Positions 8,278 through 20,369 of a stretch of 64,000 nucleotides of DNA are shown here, piece after piece; the stretch's first letter is position 1, and the number at the start of each line of letters is the position of its first letter. The stretch lies in contig NZ_JAFFQY010000001.1 in the NCBI RefSeq assembly GCF_017311575.1, positions 62,001 to 126,000 on the forward strand, in the 5' to 3' direction. Below the pieces are notes generated by a model. It did not search any database. It had not been told where the DNA came from and saw only the letters and a program-made list of their open reading frames with translations. A program made the translations under genes and the position numbers. This stretch comes from Roseococcus thiosulfatophilus (GTDB lineage Bacteria; Pseudomonadota; Alphaproteobacteria; Acetobacterales; Acetobacteraceae).

Positions 8278-10572
8278 TCAGAAGGTGTAGCGCGCGCCCA
8301 CGCGGAAGCTGGTGCCCGGCGCCACCTGCAGCTCGATGGGGTTGGTGCGCTTCGTGTCATCCGTCGTGAAGCGCGATTGGTTGTAGGCAGTCCCGCCCGG
8401 GGCCAGCGGCACGTAGCGGGCGTTCAGCAGGTTGAAGACGCCCGCGTTCAGCTCCAGCCGCTCGATGGGCCGCCAGGAGGCCGTGAGGTCGAACACCGTA
8501 TAGGCGGGCGGACGGTAGCGCTGCGGGTCGCTCACCTGCGTCACCCCGGCCGAGGTGATGTTGTTCAGCGAGACGCGCAGCCCGAGGTCCGGGTCCTCAT
8601 AGGTGACGCCGCTGCTGATCAGGAAGGGGCGCGCGCCGTCGAAATTGGTGCGCGCCGCGCCGCGTGTGGCGCGCTGCGTCCCTTCCTGCCAGGACGCGGA
8701 AGCCTGCAAGAGCCAGCGCGGATGCGCCCGCCAGGCGCCCGCCACCTCGATGCCCTGCAACGTCACCTCGCTGAGGTTCTGGTAGGTGATGTCGATGCTG
8801 TTCGGGATGCTGACGAAGCTCTGGATGAAGTCCGTGTATTCGGCGCGGAAGGCGCCCAGGCTGAGCCAGGCGTTCTGGAGCTGCATCCGCACGCCGGCCT
8901 CGTAGCTGCGAACCTGCTCGGGCCGCAGGTTCGGGTTGGGGATCAGGTTGAAGGTGGTGCTGGGCAGCGAGGTGAAGAGCTGCTCGGCGGTGGGCATCTT
9001 GAAGCCCTCGCCATAGTTTCCGTAGAGCGAGAAGCGCTCATCCAGCCGCAGGATGGCGCCAACGCCGAAGGCGAGGTTCGTCTGGTCGAGCGTGCGCGGC
9101 TCGCGCCCAGCCACCAGACGGTAATCGGCATCGGGGCGCGGGCTGATGTTGGTGTTGGAGAGGCGCATCCCGGGCGTCAGCGTCAGCCGACCGCCAAGCA
9201 CCGCGATCTCGTCCTGCAGGAAGCCCTCCAGCCGGCGCGTGTCGGCATTGGCGAAGTTGAAGCCGCCGGCGCGGGTGGTGGTGGTGACGCCGGTGGCGAG
9301 GTTGGTGGTCACGTCCTGCCGCGCATAGTCGGTGGCGGTGACGCTGCCCGCGAAGCCATAGGTCAGCACATGGCGCGCACCCAGCAGGTCGAAGCTGGAG
9401 CGGAACTGCGCCTCGCCCTGGATCAGGTCCTCCGAATAGGTCAGCGCGTCACGCACCGTCTGCTCCTGGCCATTGGCCAGGCGGCGCAGCCGCGTGCCCG
9501 TGCGCTCGATGGTCTGGGGCGAGTAGCCCAGCATGACGCGCACCTCGTCCAGCCAGTCGAGACCCGGGCGATACTGCCCGTCCACCGCGAAGAGCCCGCG
9601 CCTTATGGTCTGGTTGCGGAGATAGGAGAGGTTGGTGATGCCCCCTGTGGCCGGCCCCAGGTCGAAACGCTGGTCCACATCCGTGCTGCGGTCCAGCCAT
9701 TCGCCCGTCACGCGCAGGCGCACATCCGGGTTGGGGTCCCAGACGATGCGGCCGAAGACGTTGTTGCTGCTGATGTCCAGCGGGTCGAAGCGGTCGCAGG
9801 GCGTGGCCTGGGGGTTGCGGGGGCAGTTCCAGATGCCGCCCACGGAGCGCGAGCGCGTGCGCCGCGGCTCATTCGCATCGCGCCGCTGGTAGGAGAGCAT
9901 GGCCGAGACATCGCCCGCCCGCACCGCATAGGTGCCGCGGGTGATCAGGCTGTTGTCCAGCGAATCCCAGCTGGTGCCGACCTCACCGCCCCAGGTCCGG
10001 CCGGCGCGGATCAGGTCGTTGGGGTTGCGGGTGATGTAGTTCACCACGCCGCCCAGCGCGTCCGAGCCATAGAGGACCGAGCCGGGGCCGCGCAGGATTT
10101 CCACGCGGCTGAGGTTCCAGGGGTCCACCACGTCGCGCGTGTTGTCGGTGATGCGCTCCAGCGTGCGGAAGCCGTCCACCAGCGTCAGCACGCGGTTGGC
10201 GCCGACGCCGCGAATGGTGATGCCGCCCAGGCTGCGGAAAGGGTCGGTGCCGCTGGTCTGGCGGTTCACGAAGACGCCGGGGGTGTAGCGGAACACGTCC
10301 TCGGCGTTGCGGACCATGCGCTCGTCCAGTTCGCGGCCCGGGATCACGTCCACGGTGGCGGGCGTGTCGAAGAGGCGGCGCTCGTTGCGCAGCGCCGTGG
10401 TGTTGACGGGAGGCAGCAGCATGCCGGCGTCGAGGCGGACATCGGCCGGGTCCGGCGCTGGGGATTGGGCGCGGGCGGCGCCCCAGGGCGGGGCGGCGAT
10501 GGGCGCAAGGCCGCCCGCGATCAGCGCGATCGCAAGCGGGGTCCGCCGCCGGCGGCGGGATGGGTGGGGCAT
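8278..10572 (-). CDS. TonB-dependent outer-membrane receptor (haem/haemoglobin-receptor-like)
   Basis: A 764-residue receptor. The signal peptide contains an Arg run then IALIAGGLAPIAA with AQA-like cleavage. The plug domain spans about residues 60-170, with TPATVDVIPGRELDERM, PGVFVNRQ, IRGVGANRVLTLVDGFR and RGPGSVLYGSDALGGVVNYIT, followed by a beta barrel ending in the aromatic ARYTF. The barrel carries FKMPTAEQLF and NPNLRPEQ, equivalents of the FRAP and NPNL boxes of haem receptors, but no histidine lies between them as in classical haem receptors. The ATG at 10572 has GGGAGAG upstream. A Fur box and a TTGACA -35 precede it. It probably delivers the ligand to the neighbouring Yej-type importer; haem or a siderophore are the leading options. 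Confidence 0.9.
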   Translation of the reverse strand: MPHPSRRRRRTPLAIALIAGGLAPIAAPPWGAARAQSPAPDPADVRLDAGMLLPPVNTTALRNERRLFDTPATVDVIPGRELDERMVRNAEDVFRYTPGVFVNRQTSGTDPFRSLGGITIRGVGANRVLTLVDGFRTLERITDNTRDVVDPWNLSRVEILRGPGSVLYGSDALGGVVNYITRNPNDLIRAGRTWGGEVGTSWDSLDNSLITRGTYAVRAGDVSAMLSYQRRDANEPRRTRSRSVGGIWNCPRNPQATPCDRFDPLDISSNNVFGRIVWDPNPDVRLRVTGEWLDRSTDVDQRFDLGPATGGITNLSYLRNQTIRRGLFAVDGQYRPGLDWLDEVRVMLGYSPQTIERTGTRLRRLANGQEQTVRDALTYSEDLIQGEAQFRSSFDLLGARHVLTYGFAGSVTATDYARQDVTTNLATGVTTTTRAGGFNFANADTRRLEGFLQDEIAVLGGRLTLTPGMRLSNTNISPRPDADYRLVAGREPRTLDQTNLAFGVGAILRLDERFSLYGNYGEGFKMPTAEQLFTSLPSTTFNLIPNPNLRPEQVRSYEAGVRMQLQNAWLSLGAFRAEYTDFIQSFVSIPNSIDITYQNLSEVTLQGIEVAGAWRAHPRWLLQASASWQEGTQRATRGAARTNFDGARPFLISSGVTYEDPDLGLRVSLNNITSAGVTQVSDPQRYRPPAYTVFDLTASWRPIERLELNAGVFNLLNARYVPLAPGGTAYNQSRFTTDDTKRTNPIELQVAPGTSFRVGARYTF

Positions 10573-10609
10573 GGTGTGGCTCTCCCAGGGTTGAGAGCCA
10601 TACTGCAAC

Positions 10610-10631
10610 TGAGAATCATTCTCATTGTCAA
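10610..10631 (-). promoter_or_regulatory. Fur box with adjacent -35 for the TonB receptor
   Basis: Positions 10610-10624 are TGAGAATCATTCTCA, a perfect 7-1-7 inverted repeat matching the Fur consensus. On the minus strand a perfect TTGACA (10626-10631) abuts it, so the operator lies in the -35/-10 spacer of the receptor promoter, 37 nt before the receptor start. A clear -10 is not seen. Fe-Fur binding here would block transcription when iron is sufficient. The divergent Bug gene starts about 150 bp away and may be affected as well. Confidence 0.85.
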
Positions 10632-10773
10632 GAGGCTGTCCGAGTGGGAGGGCTGGTCGAGAACCGCGCGGCAAGGCCGCCAGAACATTTACACCTGTCC
10701 ATCTTTCAGGAATAAATCAGGGAAAGCACAAGCGCGGCCATTGCAGGACGCGCACCCCGGAGAGAAACCCAAG

Positions 10774-11751
10774 ATGACCCCGCACCTGTCCGGGCGCCGC
10801 GCCTTGCTGGCCGGCGCCGCCGCCATGGTCCCGCTCCAGGCCCGCGCCGCCCTGCCCGACCGGCCGGTGCGCATCGTCGTGGGCTTCGGTGCGGGCACCG
10901 GCCCCGACCTTCTGGCCCGCATGGTGGCCGACGCGCTGAAGGATTCGCTGCCGGCCGGCGTCATCGTGGACAACCGCACCGGCGCGGGCGGCGTCATCGC
11001 GGCGCAGGAGGTGGCGCGCCTGCGGGGCGAGGAGGGCACCACCCTCATGCTGGGCGGCGTGGGGCCGCTGACCATGGGGCCCAGCATCTTCGCCTCCCTG
11101 CCCTATGATCCGGGGCGGGACTTCGCCTCCATCGCCTTCCTAGCCGCGCTGGACTTCGCGCTGGTGGTGCCGAACTCCGTGCCCGCCGAGGATTTCGCGG
11201 GCTACCTGCGCTGGGCCGCCACCCAGCCGCAACTGCCCATGGGCACCTTCGGCGCCGGCACCCCGGGCCATTTCGGCGCGGCCATCATGGGCGTCACCTC
11301 GCGCCTGCCGGTCGAGGCCGTGCACTTCCGCACCACGGGCGATGCGATGACGGCGCTGCTCAACGGCACCACCAAGGGGCTGTTCGGCACCATCGCGCTG
11401 GTGGCACCGCATGTGCAGGCGGGGCGCCTGCGGGCGCTCGCGGTCACCGGGCCCGAACGCTCCAGGGTGCTGCCCGAGGTCCCCACCATGGGCGAGCTGG
11501 GCCGGCAGGACCTCGTCTTCAATTCCTGGTTCGGGCTGGTGGCCCCGAGCGGCACGCCGCCCGAGACGCTGGCCGCGCTGGAGGCGGCGGTGCTGCGCGT
11601 GATGGACACGCCCGAGATGGCGGCGCGCCTGGAACAGCGGGGTTTCCGCCCCTCGCCCCTCGGCCGCGCGCGGTTCGACGCTCTGCGCGCGGAGGAAACG
11701 GCGCGCTGGGCGGAAGTGGTGCGGTTGACCCGCTTCCAGGCTCTGGATTGA
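10774..11751 (+). CDS. Bug/TctC-family periplasmic binding protein
   Basis: A 325-residue tripartite-tricarboxylate-type receptor. It has a signal with a twin Arg (SGRRALLAGAAAMVPLQARA) and the family signature DRPVRIVVGFGAGTGPDLLARM, then VDNRTGAGGVIAAQEVA. The mature protein binds a small carboxylate in the periplasm. No TctA or TctB membrane subunit lies anywhere in the window, so it is an orphan receptor, as is common for Bug proteins. GGAGAG lies upstream of the ATG. It is divergent from the Fur-controlled TonB receptor and followed by a DUF3237 gene 11 nt downstream, probably one transcript. The ligand is not predictable. Confidence 0.85.
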   Translation: MTPHLSGRRALLAGAAAMVPLQARAALPDRPVRIVVGFGAGTGPDLLARMVADALKDSLPAGVIVDNRTGAGGVIAAQEVARLRGEEGTTLMLGGVGPLTMGPSIFASLPYDPGRDFASIAFLAALDFALVVPNSVPAEDFAGYLRWAATQPQLPMGTFGAGTPGHFGAAIMGVTSRLPVEAVHFRTTGDAMTALLNGTTKGLFGTIALVAPHVQAGRLRALAVTGPERSRVLPEVPTMGELGRQDLVFNSWFGLVAPSGTPPETLAALEAAVLRVMDTPEMAARLEQRGFRPSPLGRARFDALRAEETARWAEVVRLTRFQALD

Positions 11752-11762
11752 GGCCGCGCCCC

Positions 11763-12221
11763 ATGTCCATCTCTCCCAGCCTCGAATTCGTCGGCCAGCT
11801 TGAAGTCCAGGTCGCCGCACCCATCACGGTGGGCCAGGGCCCGATGGGCCTGCGGCGCGTCATTCCCATCCTGGGCGGGCGGCTCTCCGGCCCCCGCCTG
11901 TCGGGCGAGGTGATGCCCGGCGGCGCCGACCACCAGGTGATCCGCCACGACGGGGTGGTGGAGCTGGTGGCGCGCTACACGCTGCGCCTGGACGATGGCG
12001 CGCTGGTCTATGTGGTCAACAGCGGCCTGCGCGACGCCTCGCCGGAGGACGCCGCGAAGCTCCTGCGGGGCGAGCCCGTGCCGCCCGAGCGCGTCTATTT
12101 CCGCACCGCCCCGGTCTTCGAGACCGGCGCCGTCGCCCATGAATGGCTGCACCGCCGCCTGTTCCTGGGATATGGCGAGCGCGATCCGGCGGCCGTCCGC
12201 ATCCGCATCTTCATGGCCTGA
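11763..12221 (+). CDS. DUF3237 family protein
   Basis: A 152-residue cytoplasmic protein whose pattern matches DUF3237: GPMGLRRVIPILGGRLSGP, VMPGGADHQVIRHDGVVELVARYTL, DDGALVYVVNSGLR and a final YFRTAPVFETG with HEWLHRRLFLG. The family forms a small beta-barrel; its biochemical role is not established. It follows the Bug gene closely and the two probably form an operon. DUF3237 genes often accompany catabolic genes for organic acids, which fits but does not prove a role here. Confidence 0.8.
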   Translation: MSISPSLEFVGQLEVQVAAPITVGQGPMGLRRVIPILGGRLSGPRLSGEVMPGGADHQVIRHDGVVELVARYTLRLDDGALVYVVNSGLRDASPEDAAKLLRGEPVPPERVYFRTAPVFETGAVAHEWLHRRLFLGYGERDPAAVRIRIFMA

Positions 12222-12240
12222 AAGGGGGAACCCGCGGGCG

Positions 12241-12555
12241 CTATCCACCGCTCTCAGGCGGGACCGACAGCGCCTCCGCCACCGCGTTCTTCCCCCGCCG
12301 CGGCAGCAGCTTCATCACCAGGATGAAGCCCGACAGCAGCAGGCAGATGCCATTGGTGACGATCAGCGGCCATTGGCCCAGCAGCCAGCCATAGGTCAGC
12401 CAGAGCGCGAAACCCACCACCGTCACGGCATACATGGCGGCGGAAATGCTGGCGGTGTCGCGCGTGCGGATCACCTTCCACGCCTGGGGCGTGAAACTGG
12501 TCACCGAGGCGAGGGTGGCGAGCCCCCCGATGATCGGCGCCGCTTCCATGTCCAT
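12241..12555 (-). CDS. SemiSWEET / PQ-loop membrane transporter
   Basis: A 104-residue protein with three TM helices, the half-size form of SWEET sugar carriers that works as a dimer. The PQ motif is present in SFTPQAWKVIRTRDTASIS, followed by AMYAVTVVGFALWLTYGW and GICLLLSGFILVMKL. It would move a sugar or other small solute by facilitated diffusion across the inner membrane. Start options are 12555 and 12549; neither has a good ribosome binding site. It converges with the DUF3237 gene and diverges from the crotonase gene. Confidence 0.82.
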   Translation of the reverse strand: MDMEAAPIIGGLATLASVTSFTPQAWKVIRTRDTASISAAMYAVTVVGFALWLTYGWLLGQWPLIVTNGICLLLSGFILVMKLLPRRGKNAVAEALSVPPESGG

Positions 12556-12640
12556 GCGGCGATGAACGCGCGGCCACGCCCCGGGTTGGCCCGGATGGCG
12601 CCCTCCTGTTTCATGGCCCGAACCACGCGAGGACACGCCC

Positions 12641-13435
12641 ATGCCCACCGTCGAGACCGAAACCCACGGCCAGGTTCTCATCATCCGCATGAACCGGCCG
12701 GAGCGGCTGAACGCCCTGAACCACGAGATGCGGACCGAGCTTGCCCGCACCTGGACCGACTTCCGCCACGACCCGACCCTGGAGGTGGCCATCCTCACCG
12801 GCACGGGTCGCGGCTTCTGCGCCGGCGAGGACATGAAGGAATCGCTCGCTGATGGTGCGCCGGGCGGCCGCCCGCTGGAACTCGAAGACCCGTTCCGGGC
12901 GGGCACGCTGGAAAAGCCCGTCATCGGCGCCATCAACGGCTTCGCCATGGGCGGCGGCTTCATGCTGGTGGAGCGCACGGATCTGCGGGTGGCCAGCATC
13001 AACGCCATCTTCGAGGTCTCGGAGGCGAAGCGCTGGCTGCTGGGCGGCTACAACCACGGGCACCTGGCCAACATGCCCTATCCCATCGCGATGGAGATGG
13101 CGCTCGGCTACCGCTTCACCGCCGAGCGGTTTTTCCAGTTGGGTTTCCTCAACCGCCTCGTGGCGCCGGAAGAACTGATCCCGACCGCGCTGGAGATGGC
13201 CCGCCACCTGCTCACCCTGCCGCCCGCCGCACGGGTGAACACGGTCCACATGATGCGCCGCATGCGCCCCGCGCCCAGCCCCGCCCAGCAGAAGCTGGCC
13301 GCCGCGCTGCACGAGCATGGCGCGAAGAGCGACCTGATCGAAAGCCGCGCCGCCTTCGCCGAGAAGCGTCCGCCCCGTTTCCTGGGCTGGGACGACCCCC
13401 AGGACCGCTATCGCCTGCCGGACCTGATGGAATGA
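12641..13435 (+). CDS. Enoyl-CoA hydratase/isomerase family (crotonase) protein
   Basis: A 264-residue crotonase. Oxyanion-hole segments are GRGFCAGEDM (about residues 65-75) and GFAMGGGF (about 105). The position of the first catalytic glutamate of classical hydratases (after GGG) holds methionine in GGGFMLVERTD, while a glutamate remains in FEVSEAKRW. A standard hydratase mechanism is therefore unlikely, and an isomerase, decarboxylase or hydrolase activity on an acyl-CoA is more plausible. It stands alone, with a DUF4287 gene 51 nt downstream. The substrate is unknown. Confidence 0.75.
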   Translation: MPTVETETHGQVLIIRMNRPERLNALNHEMRTELARTWTDFRHDPTLEVAILTGTGRGFCAGEDMKESLADGAPGGRPLELEDPFRAGTLEKPVIGAINGFAMGGGFMLVERTDLRVASINAIFEVSEAKRWLLGGYNHGHLANMPYPIAMEMALGYRFTAERFFQLGFLNRLVAPEELIPTALEMARHLLTLPPAARVNTVHMMRRMRPAPSPAQQKLAAALHEHGAKSDLIESRAAFAEKRPPRFLGWDDPQDRYRLPDLME

Positions 13436-13486
13436 TGGCGCAGTCCCGTTGACAGCCAGCCCGTGCGCGAGCTTCGCTTTCCCTCC

Positions 13487-13699
13487 ATGACCGAAGAGAA
13501 GACCAAGGGTCCAGCCTCCTACTTCCCGGCGATCGAGAAGAAATACGGCCGTCCGGTCGCCGAATGGCAGGCCCTCATCCGCGCCGCCTTGCCCGCAAGG
13601 CACATGGAGCTTGTGGCCATGCTGAAGGAACGGCACGGCATGGGGCATGGCCATGCCAACGCGCTGGTCGCGCACACGCTGGCCAAGGGCGAAGGCTGA
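13487..13699 (+). CDS. DUF4287 family small protein
   Basis: A 70-residue protein starting MTEEKTKGPASYFPAIEKKYG and ending in LKERHGMGHGHANALVAHTL, the DUF4287 hallmark. The family's function is unknown. The ATG at 13487 matches the usual family start, although a GTG 24 nt upstream is also in frame and neither has an obvious ribosome binding site. It lies between the crotonase and the convergent histidine kinase. Confidence 0.75.
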   Translation: MTEEKTKGPASYFPAIEKKYGRPVAEWQALIRAALPARHMELVAMLKERHGMGHGHANALVAHTLAKGEG

Positions 13700-13716
13700 C
13701 CGGCAGGGCGCGGCAC

Positions 13717-17445
<3,729 letters not shown>

Positions 17446-17739
17446 GGCCCGTCCACCGCGGAACACACGACAGGCAGGCGGAACGGGACGACGGGCAAAC
17501 CCTTCGAACTCCTGGTACGGGGCGCGCGTGGCGGCGGGTCCGCAAATTTACGATATTTCCAAGGGCCTTGCCATTCGGCCGCCGCGCAAGGGCGGAAACT
17601 CTACCACAGATGGACATTCGCGATTGCAGCATTTGCACATGACGAAATGGGGCCGGGACGGGCGGCCCCTTCCGCCCGCCGTCCCGGTGACTAAAGTTCT
17701 GCCAAAGGCGCGCCCCCTGGCGTGCCGTGGAGGAGACCC

Positions 17740-18999
17740 ATGCGGCAGGCCGGGGCCACGCGCCCAGCGGCGCCACCACCCCGCTCGCCCTTCAGCCAGC
17801 GCAGCTTCCGCTTCCAATGGCCGTCCGACCTCGCCACCTCCTGGGCCTTCGAGATGGAGACCCTTCTGCTGGCCTGGTTCGTGCTGGTGGAGACGGGTTC
17901 CGTCGTGGCCCTCACCCTCTTTGGCGCGCTGCAGTTCCTGGGCACCCTGATCTCACCCCTCTATGGCGTGGCGGGTGACCGGGTGGGGCAGCGGCGGGTG
18001 CTGCTGGCCATGCGCGGCTTCTACGTGGTGCAGGCGGCGGTGCTGGCGACGCTGGCGCTGACCGGGAACCTCGGCGTGGTGGCCGTCTTCGTGATGGCCT
18101 TCCTGATGGGGCTGGTGCGGCCCTCCGACATCGGTGTGCGCAATGCGCTGATCGGCGCCACCATGCCGCCCGCGCTGCTGCCGCGCGCGCTCGGTGTGGA
18201 GCGCGTCAGCATGGATGGCGCGCGGGTCGTGGGGGCGCTGACGGGCGCGGGCCTGGTGGCATGGCTTGGCATGGGCCCCGCCTACCTGGCGGTGACCTGC
18301 CTTTATGCGGTGAGCCTGTTGCTGGCGCTCGGCATCCGCGAGGTGCCGCCCGACGCCGCGGGCCGCGTGGCTGCTTCGGCGCGCGCCATCTGGGGGGAAC
18401 TCGCCGCCGGCATGGGCCACGCGCGGGACCACCCCGCGCTGATCGCCCTGCTGGCCTTGGCCTGCCTGACAAATTTCGCGGCCTATCCGCTGACGGGCGG
18501 GCTGCTGCCCCATGTGGCGCGCGACATCTACGGGCTGGAACAGACGGGGCTCGGCACGCTCTTCGCCTGCTTCTCGGGCGGAGCGTTGCTGGGGTCGCTG
18601 CTGATCGGGTTCGGCGGGGTGGGGCCCTGGCCCGCGCGGCTGATGCTGGCCTCGGCCGCGCTGTGGTTCGCGCTGCTGCTGGTCTATGCCTGGATCGAGG
18701 TGGCAATGCTCGGCATGGTGCTGCTGCTGCTGACCGGGTTTTTGCAGAGCCTGTGCATGGTGCCGCTCTCGGTGCTGATCCTGCGCATCACGGCACCCGC
18801 CTTCCGCGGGCGCGTCATGGGCCTGCGGATGCTGGCCATCTACGGCCTGCCCATGGGGCTGCTGCTGGCCGGAATCGGCGTCGCCTGGATGGGCTTCGCA
18901 CCAACGGCCACGCTCTTCGCCTGCTTCGGCCTGGCGGCGACACTATGGATCGGCTGGCGATGGCGGGCGGCGCTGCGGGCGGCGGAGGCGCTGGGCTAG
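17740..18999 (+). CDS. MFS exporter, MFS_3/EntS-like
   Basis: A 419-residue 12-TM permease beginning after a basic, proline-rich N-terminus. It resembles the EntS/MFS_3 group of exporters, with FRFQWPSDLATSWAFEMETLLLAWFVL at the first helices (shown here only as a landmark), GDRVGQRRVLL for the loop 2-3 motif and RGRVMGLRML for loop 8-9. A textbook GGAGGAG lies 5 nt before the ATG, which fixes the start over the upstream GTG. About 290 bp separate it from the divergent histidine kinase. Its stop codon shares the bases CTAG with the convergent DUF533 gene. The exported compound is unknown; EntS-like proteins can export siderophores. Confidence 0.82.
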   Translation: MRQAGATRPAAPPPRSPFSQRSFRFQWPSDLATSWAFEMETLLLAWFVLVETGSVVALTLFGALQFLGTLISPLYGVAGDRVGQRRVLLAMRGFYVVQAAVLATLALTGNLGVVAVFVMAFLMGLVRPSDIGVRNALIGATMPPALLPRALGVERVSMDGARVVGALTGAGLVAWLGMGPAYLAVTCLYAVSLLLALGIREVPPDAAGRVAASARAIWGELAAGMGHARDHPALIALLALACLTNFAAYPLTGGLLPHVARDIYGLEQTGLGTLFACFSGGALLGSLLIGFGGVGPWPARLMLASAALWFALLLVYAWIEVAMLGMVLLLLTGFLQSLCMVPLSVLILRITAPAFRGRVMGLRMLAIYGLPMGLLLAGIGVAWMGFAPTATLFACFGLAATLWIGWRWRAALRAAEALG

Positions 19000-19724
19000 G
19001 CCCCCTCCCCCGCCGCCTCGCGCAGCTGGGCGTCGAGCTGGGCGCGCAACTCGGGCGGCAGGCGGAGCGCGCTGGCCAGCGCGCCCAGATAGGCGCGTTC
19101 CGAGGCGTTGTGCGTCGTGCCCATGGCCATGGCGGAGGCGAGGTAAAGCTCCGCCCCCTGTGCCGGCGTCGCGGCCAGCGCCGCCACCGCGCGCGGATCG
19201 GCCGGGGTTTCGAGAATGCCGAAGATCTCGCCCTTCTCCTCATCCGAAAGGTCGAGCCGCTCAGCCTCGGCGAAGATGCGCTCACGTTCCCCGGCATCGA
19301 GCGAGCCATCGGCGCGTGCGGCGGCGACCATGGCGCGGATGAGGGAGAGGCCGAAGGGCTTGCCGGCGCTGTCGGCCGCGTCGGGCTGCGCGAAATCGGC
19401 CTCGGCGGGGGTCTGGACCGCGCCAGCCTGCTGCGCCTGCCACTGGGAATAGGCGCGGTGGGCGAGGAGCCCGAGCAACGCCATGCCCCCGGTGCGCGCG
19501 AGGCCGCCGCCCAGCACCGCGCCCAGCAACCCACCGGCGGCGGCGGCCTGGCCGCCCGTGGCGGGCGGGCGGATGCGACCCAGCATGTCGCCCAGGGACC
19601 CGCCGAACATGTTGCCCATCGGGCCTGTGCCCGGCGGCGCCTCGCCCGGACGCGCGCCAGGGGTCGGCCCCGCCGCGCCGGGGCCCATCATCTGCTCCAG
19701 GATGTTGCGCAGGTTGATCGCCAT
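18996..19724 (-). CDS. DUF533 (YebE-like) tellurite-resistance-fold protein
   Basis: A 242-residue protein. The first 90 residues are low complexity, rich in Gly, Pro and Ala (GPGAAGPTPGARPGEAPPG) with GGLLGAVLGGGLARTGGMALLGLLAHRAY, which may be a membrane-associated glycine-rich segment. The rest is a helical TerB-like domain, including IRAMVAAARADGSLDAGERERI and an acidic stretch that could bind a divalent cation. The function of the family is not established. It lies 63 bp downstream of the cytochrome gene and may be on the same transcript as the PQQ block. Confidence 0.8.
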   Translation of the reverse strand: MAINLRNILEQMMGPGAAGPTPGARPGEAPPGTGPMGNMFGGSLGDMLGRIRPPATGGQAAAAGGLLGAVLGGGLARTGGMALLGLLAHRAYSQWQAQQAGAVQTPAEADFAQPDAADSAGKPFGLSLIRAMVAAARADGSLDAGERERIFAEAERLDLSDEEKGEIFGILETPADPRAVAALAATPAQGAELYLASAMAMGTTHNASERAYLGALASALRLPPELRAQLDAQLREAAGEGA

Positions 19725-19787
19725 GGCCGTCTTCCCCTAGAAATGCCTGGGGAGAACGCCGTGGCGGGTGCCGGGATGCCGCCCCCG

Positions 19788-20369
19788 TCAGCGATGCGCG
19801 AGATAATGCGCGATGGCGCGGATGTCCGCGTTGGTCATGCCGTGCATCACGCCGTTCATCTGCGTGTCCATGCCCACGCGCAAATTGTCGCGGTATTCGG
19901 CGAGGGTGTGCACCAGGAAATCCTCGCGCTGGTGGTTGATGCGCGGCACCTGGGCCTGGCCCGAATAGTCCGGGCGGTGGCACGTGGCGCAATTGCGGGC
20001 GGCCGAAAGTTCGGCGCCGCGCGCGGCCAGCGCCTCGTTGCGCGGATCGGTGGCGGCGGGCCCCGAGGGCAGCGCGGCATAGAAGGCCGCGAGGTCCTCG
20101 ATCTCGGCATCCGTCAGGCCGCGGGCGGGCTCCATCATGGCGGGCACCGGGCGCAGCCCCTCGCGGAACATGATGATCTGGACCAGGAGGAACTCCGCCT
20201 GCTGCCCGGCCAGGGAGGGCATCAGCGGCACGGCGCTGATGCCGTTCGCCCCGTGGCAGGCGGCGCAGTTGCGCGCCTCGGCCAGGGCGGCGCCGCGTGT
20301 GGCATCCCCGGCCCAGGCAGGGGTCGCGGCGGCCAGCAGGGCCGCCGCGAGGTAGGTCAGCGCCCGCAT
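19788..20369 (-). CDS. Dihaem c-type cytochrome (c4-like)
   Basis: A 193-residue periplasmic electron carrier. The signal peptide ends around AWA-GD (residue 20). Two haem-binding motifs, CAACH (35-39) and CATCH (128-132), sit in two similar domains, each with a downstream Met in a plausible axial position. Cytochrome c4 relatives are of similar size. The ATG overlaps the stop of the PQQ sugar dehydrogenase gene (ATGA, 20369-20372 region), so the two are translated together, and it is probably the electron acceptor of that enzyme, passing electrons to a terminal oxidase. Confidence 0.92.
   Translation of the reverse strand: MRALTYLAAALLAAATPAWAGDATRGAALAEARNCAACHGANGISAVPLMPSLAGQQAEFLLVQIIMFREGLRPVPAMMEPARGLTDAEIEDLAAFYAALPSGPAATDPRNEALAARGAELSAARNCATCHRPDYSGQAQVPRINHQREDFLVHTLAEYRDNLRVGMDTQMNGVMHGMTNADIRAIAHYLAHR

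Noticed and set aside
7903-11751. Very long plus-strand open frame antisense to the TonB receptor gene
   Set aside because: It is rich in Arg, His and Gly with no recognisable domain, and only its last part coincides with the real Bug gene. Long antisense frames are expected where third codon positions are nearly all G or C.
12641-13435. Assignment of this crotonase as feruloyl-CoA hydratase-lyase
   Set aside because: It is far from the aromatic island, and its active-site pattern (Met in place of the first Glu) does not match either classical hydratases or the lyase well enough.
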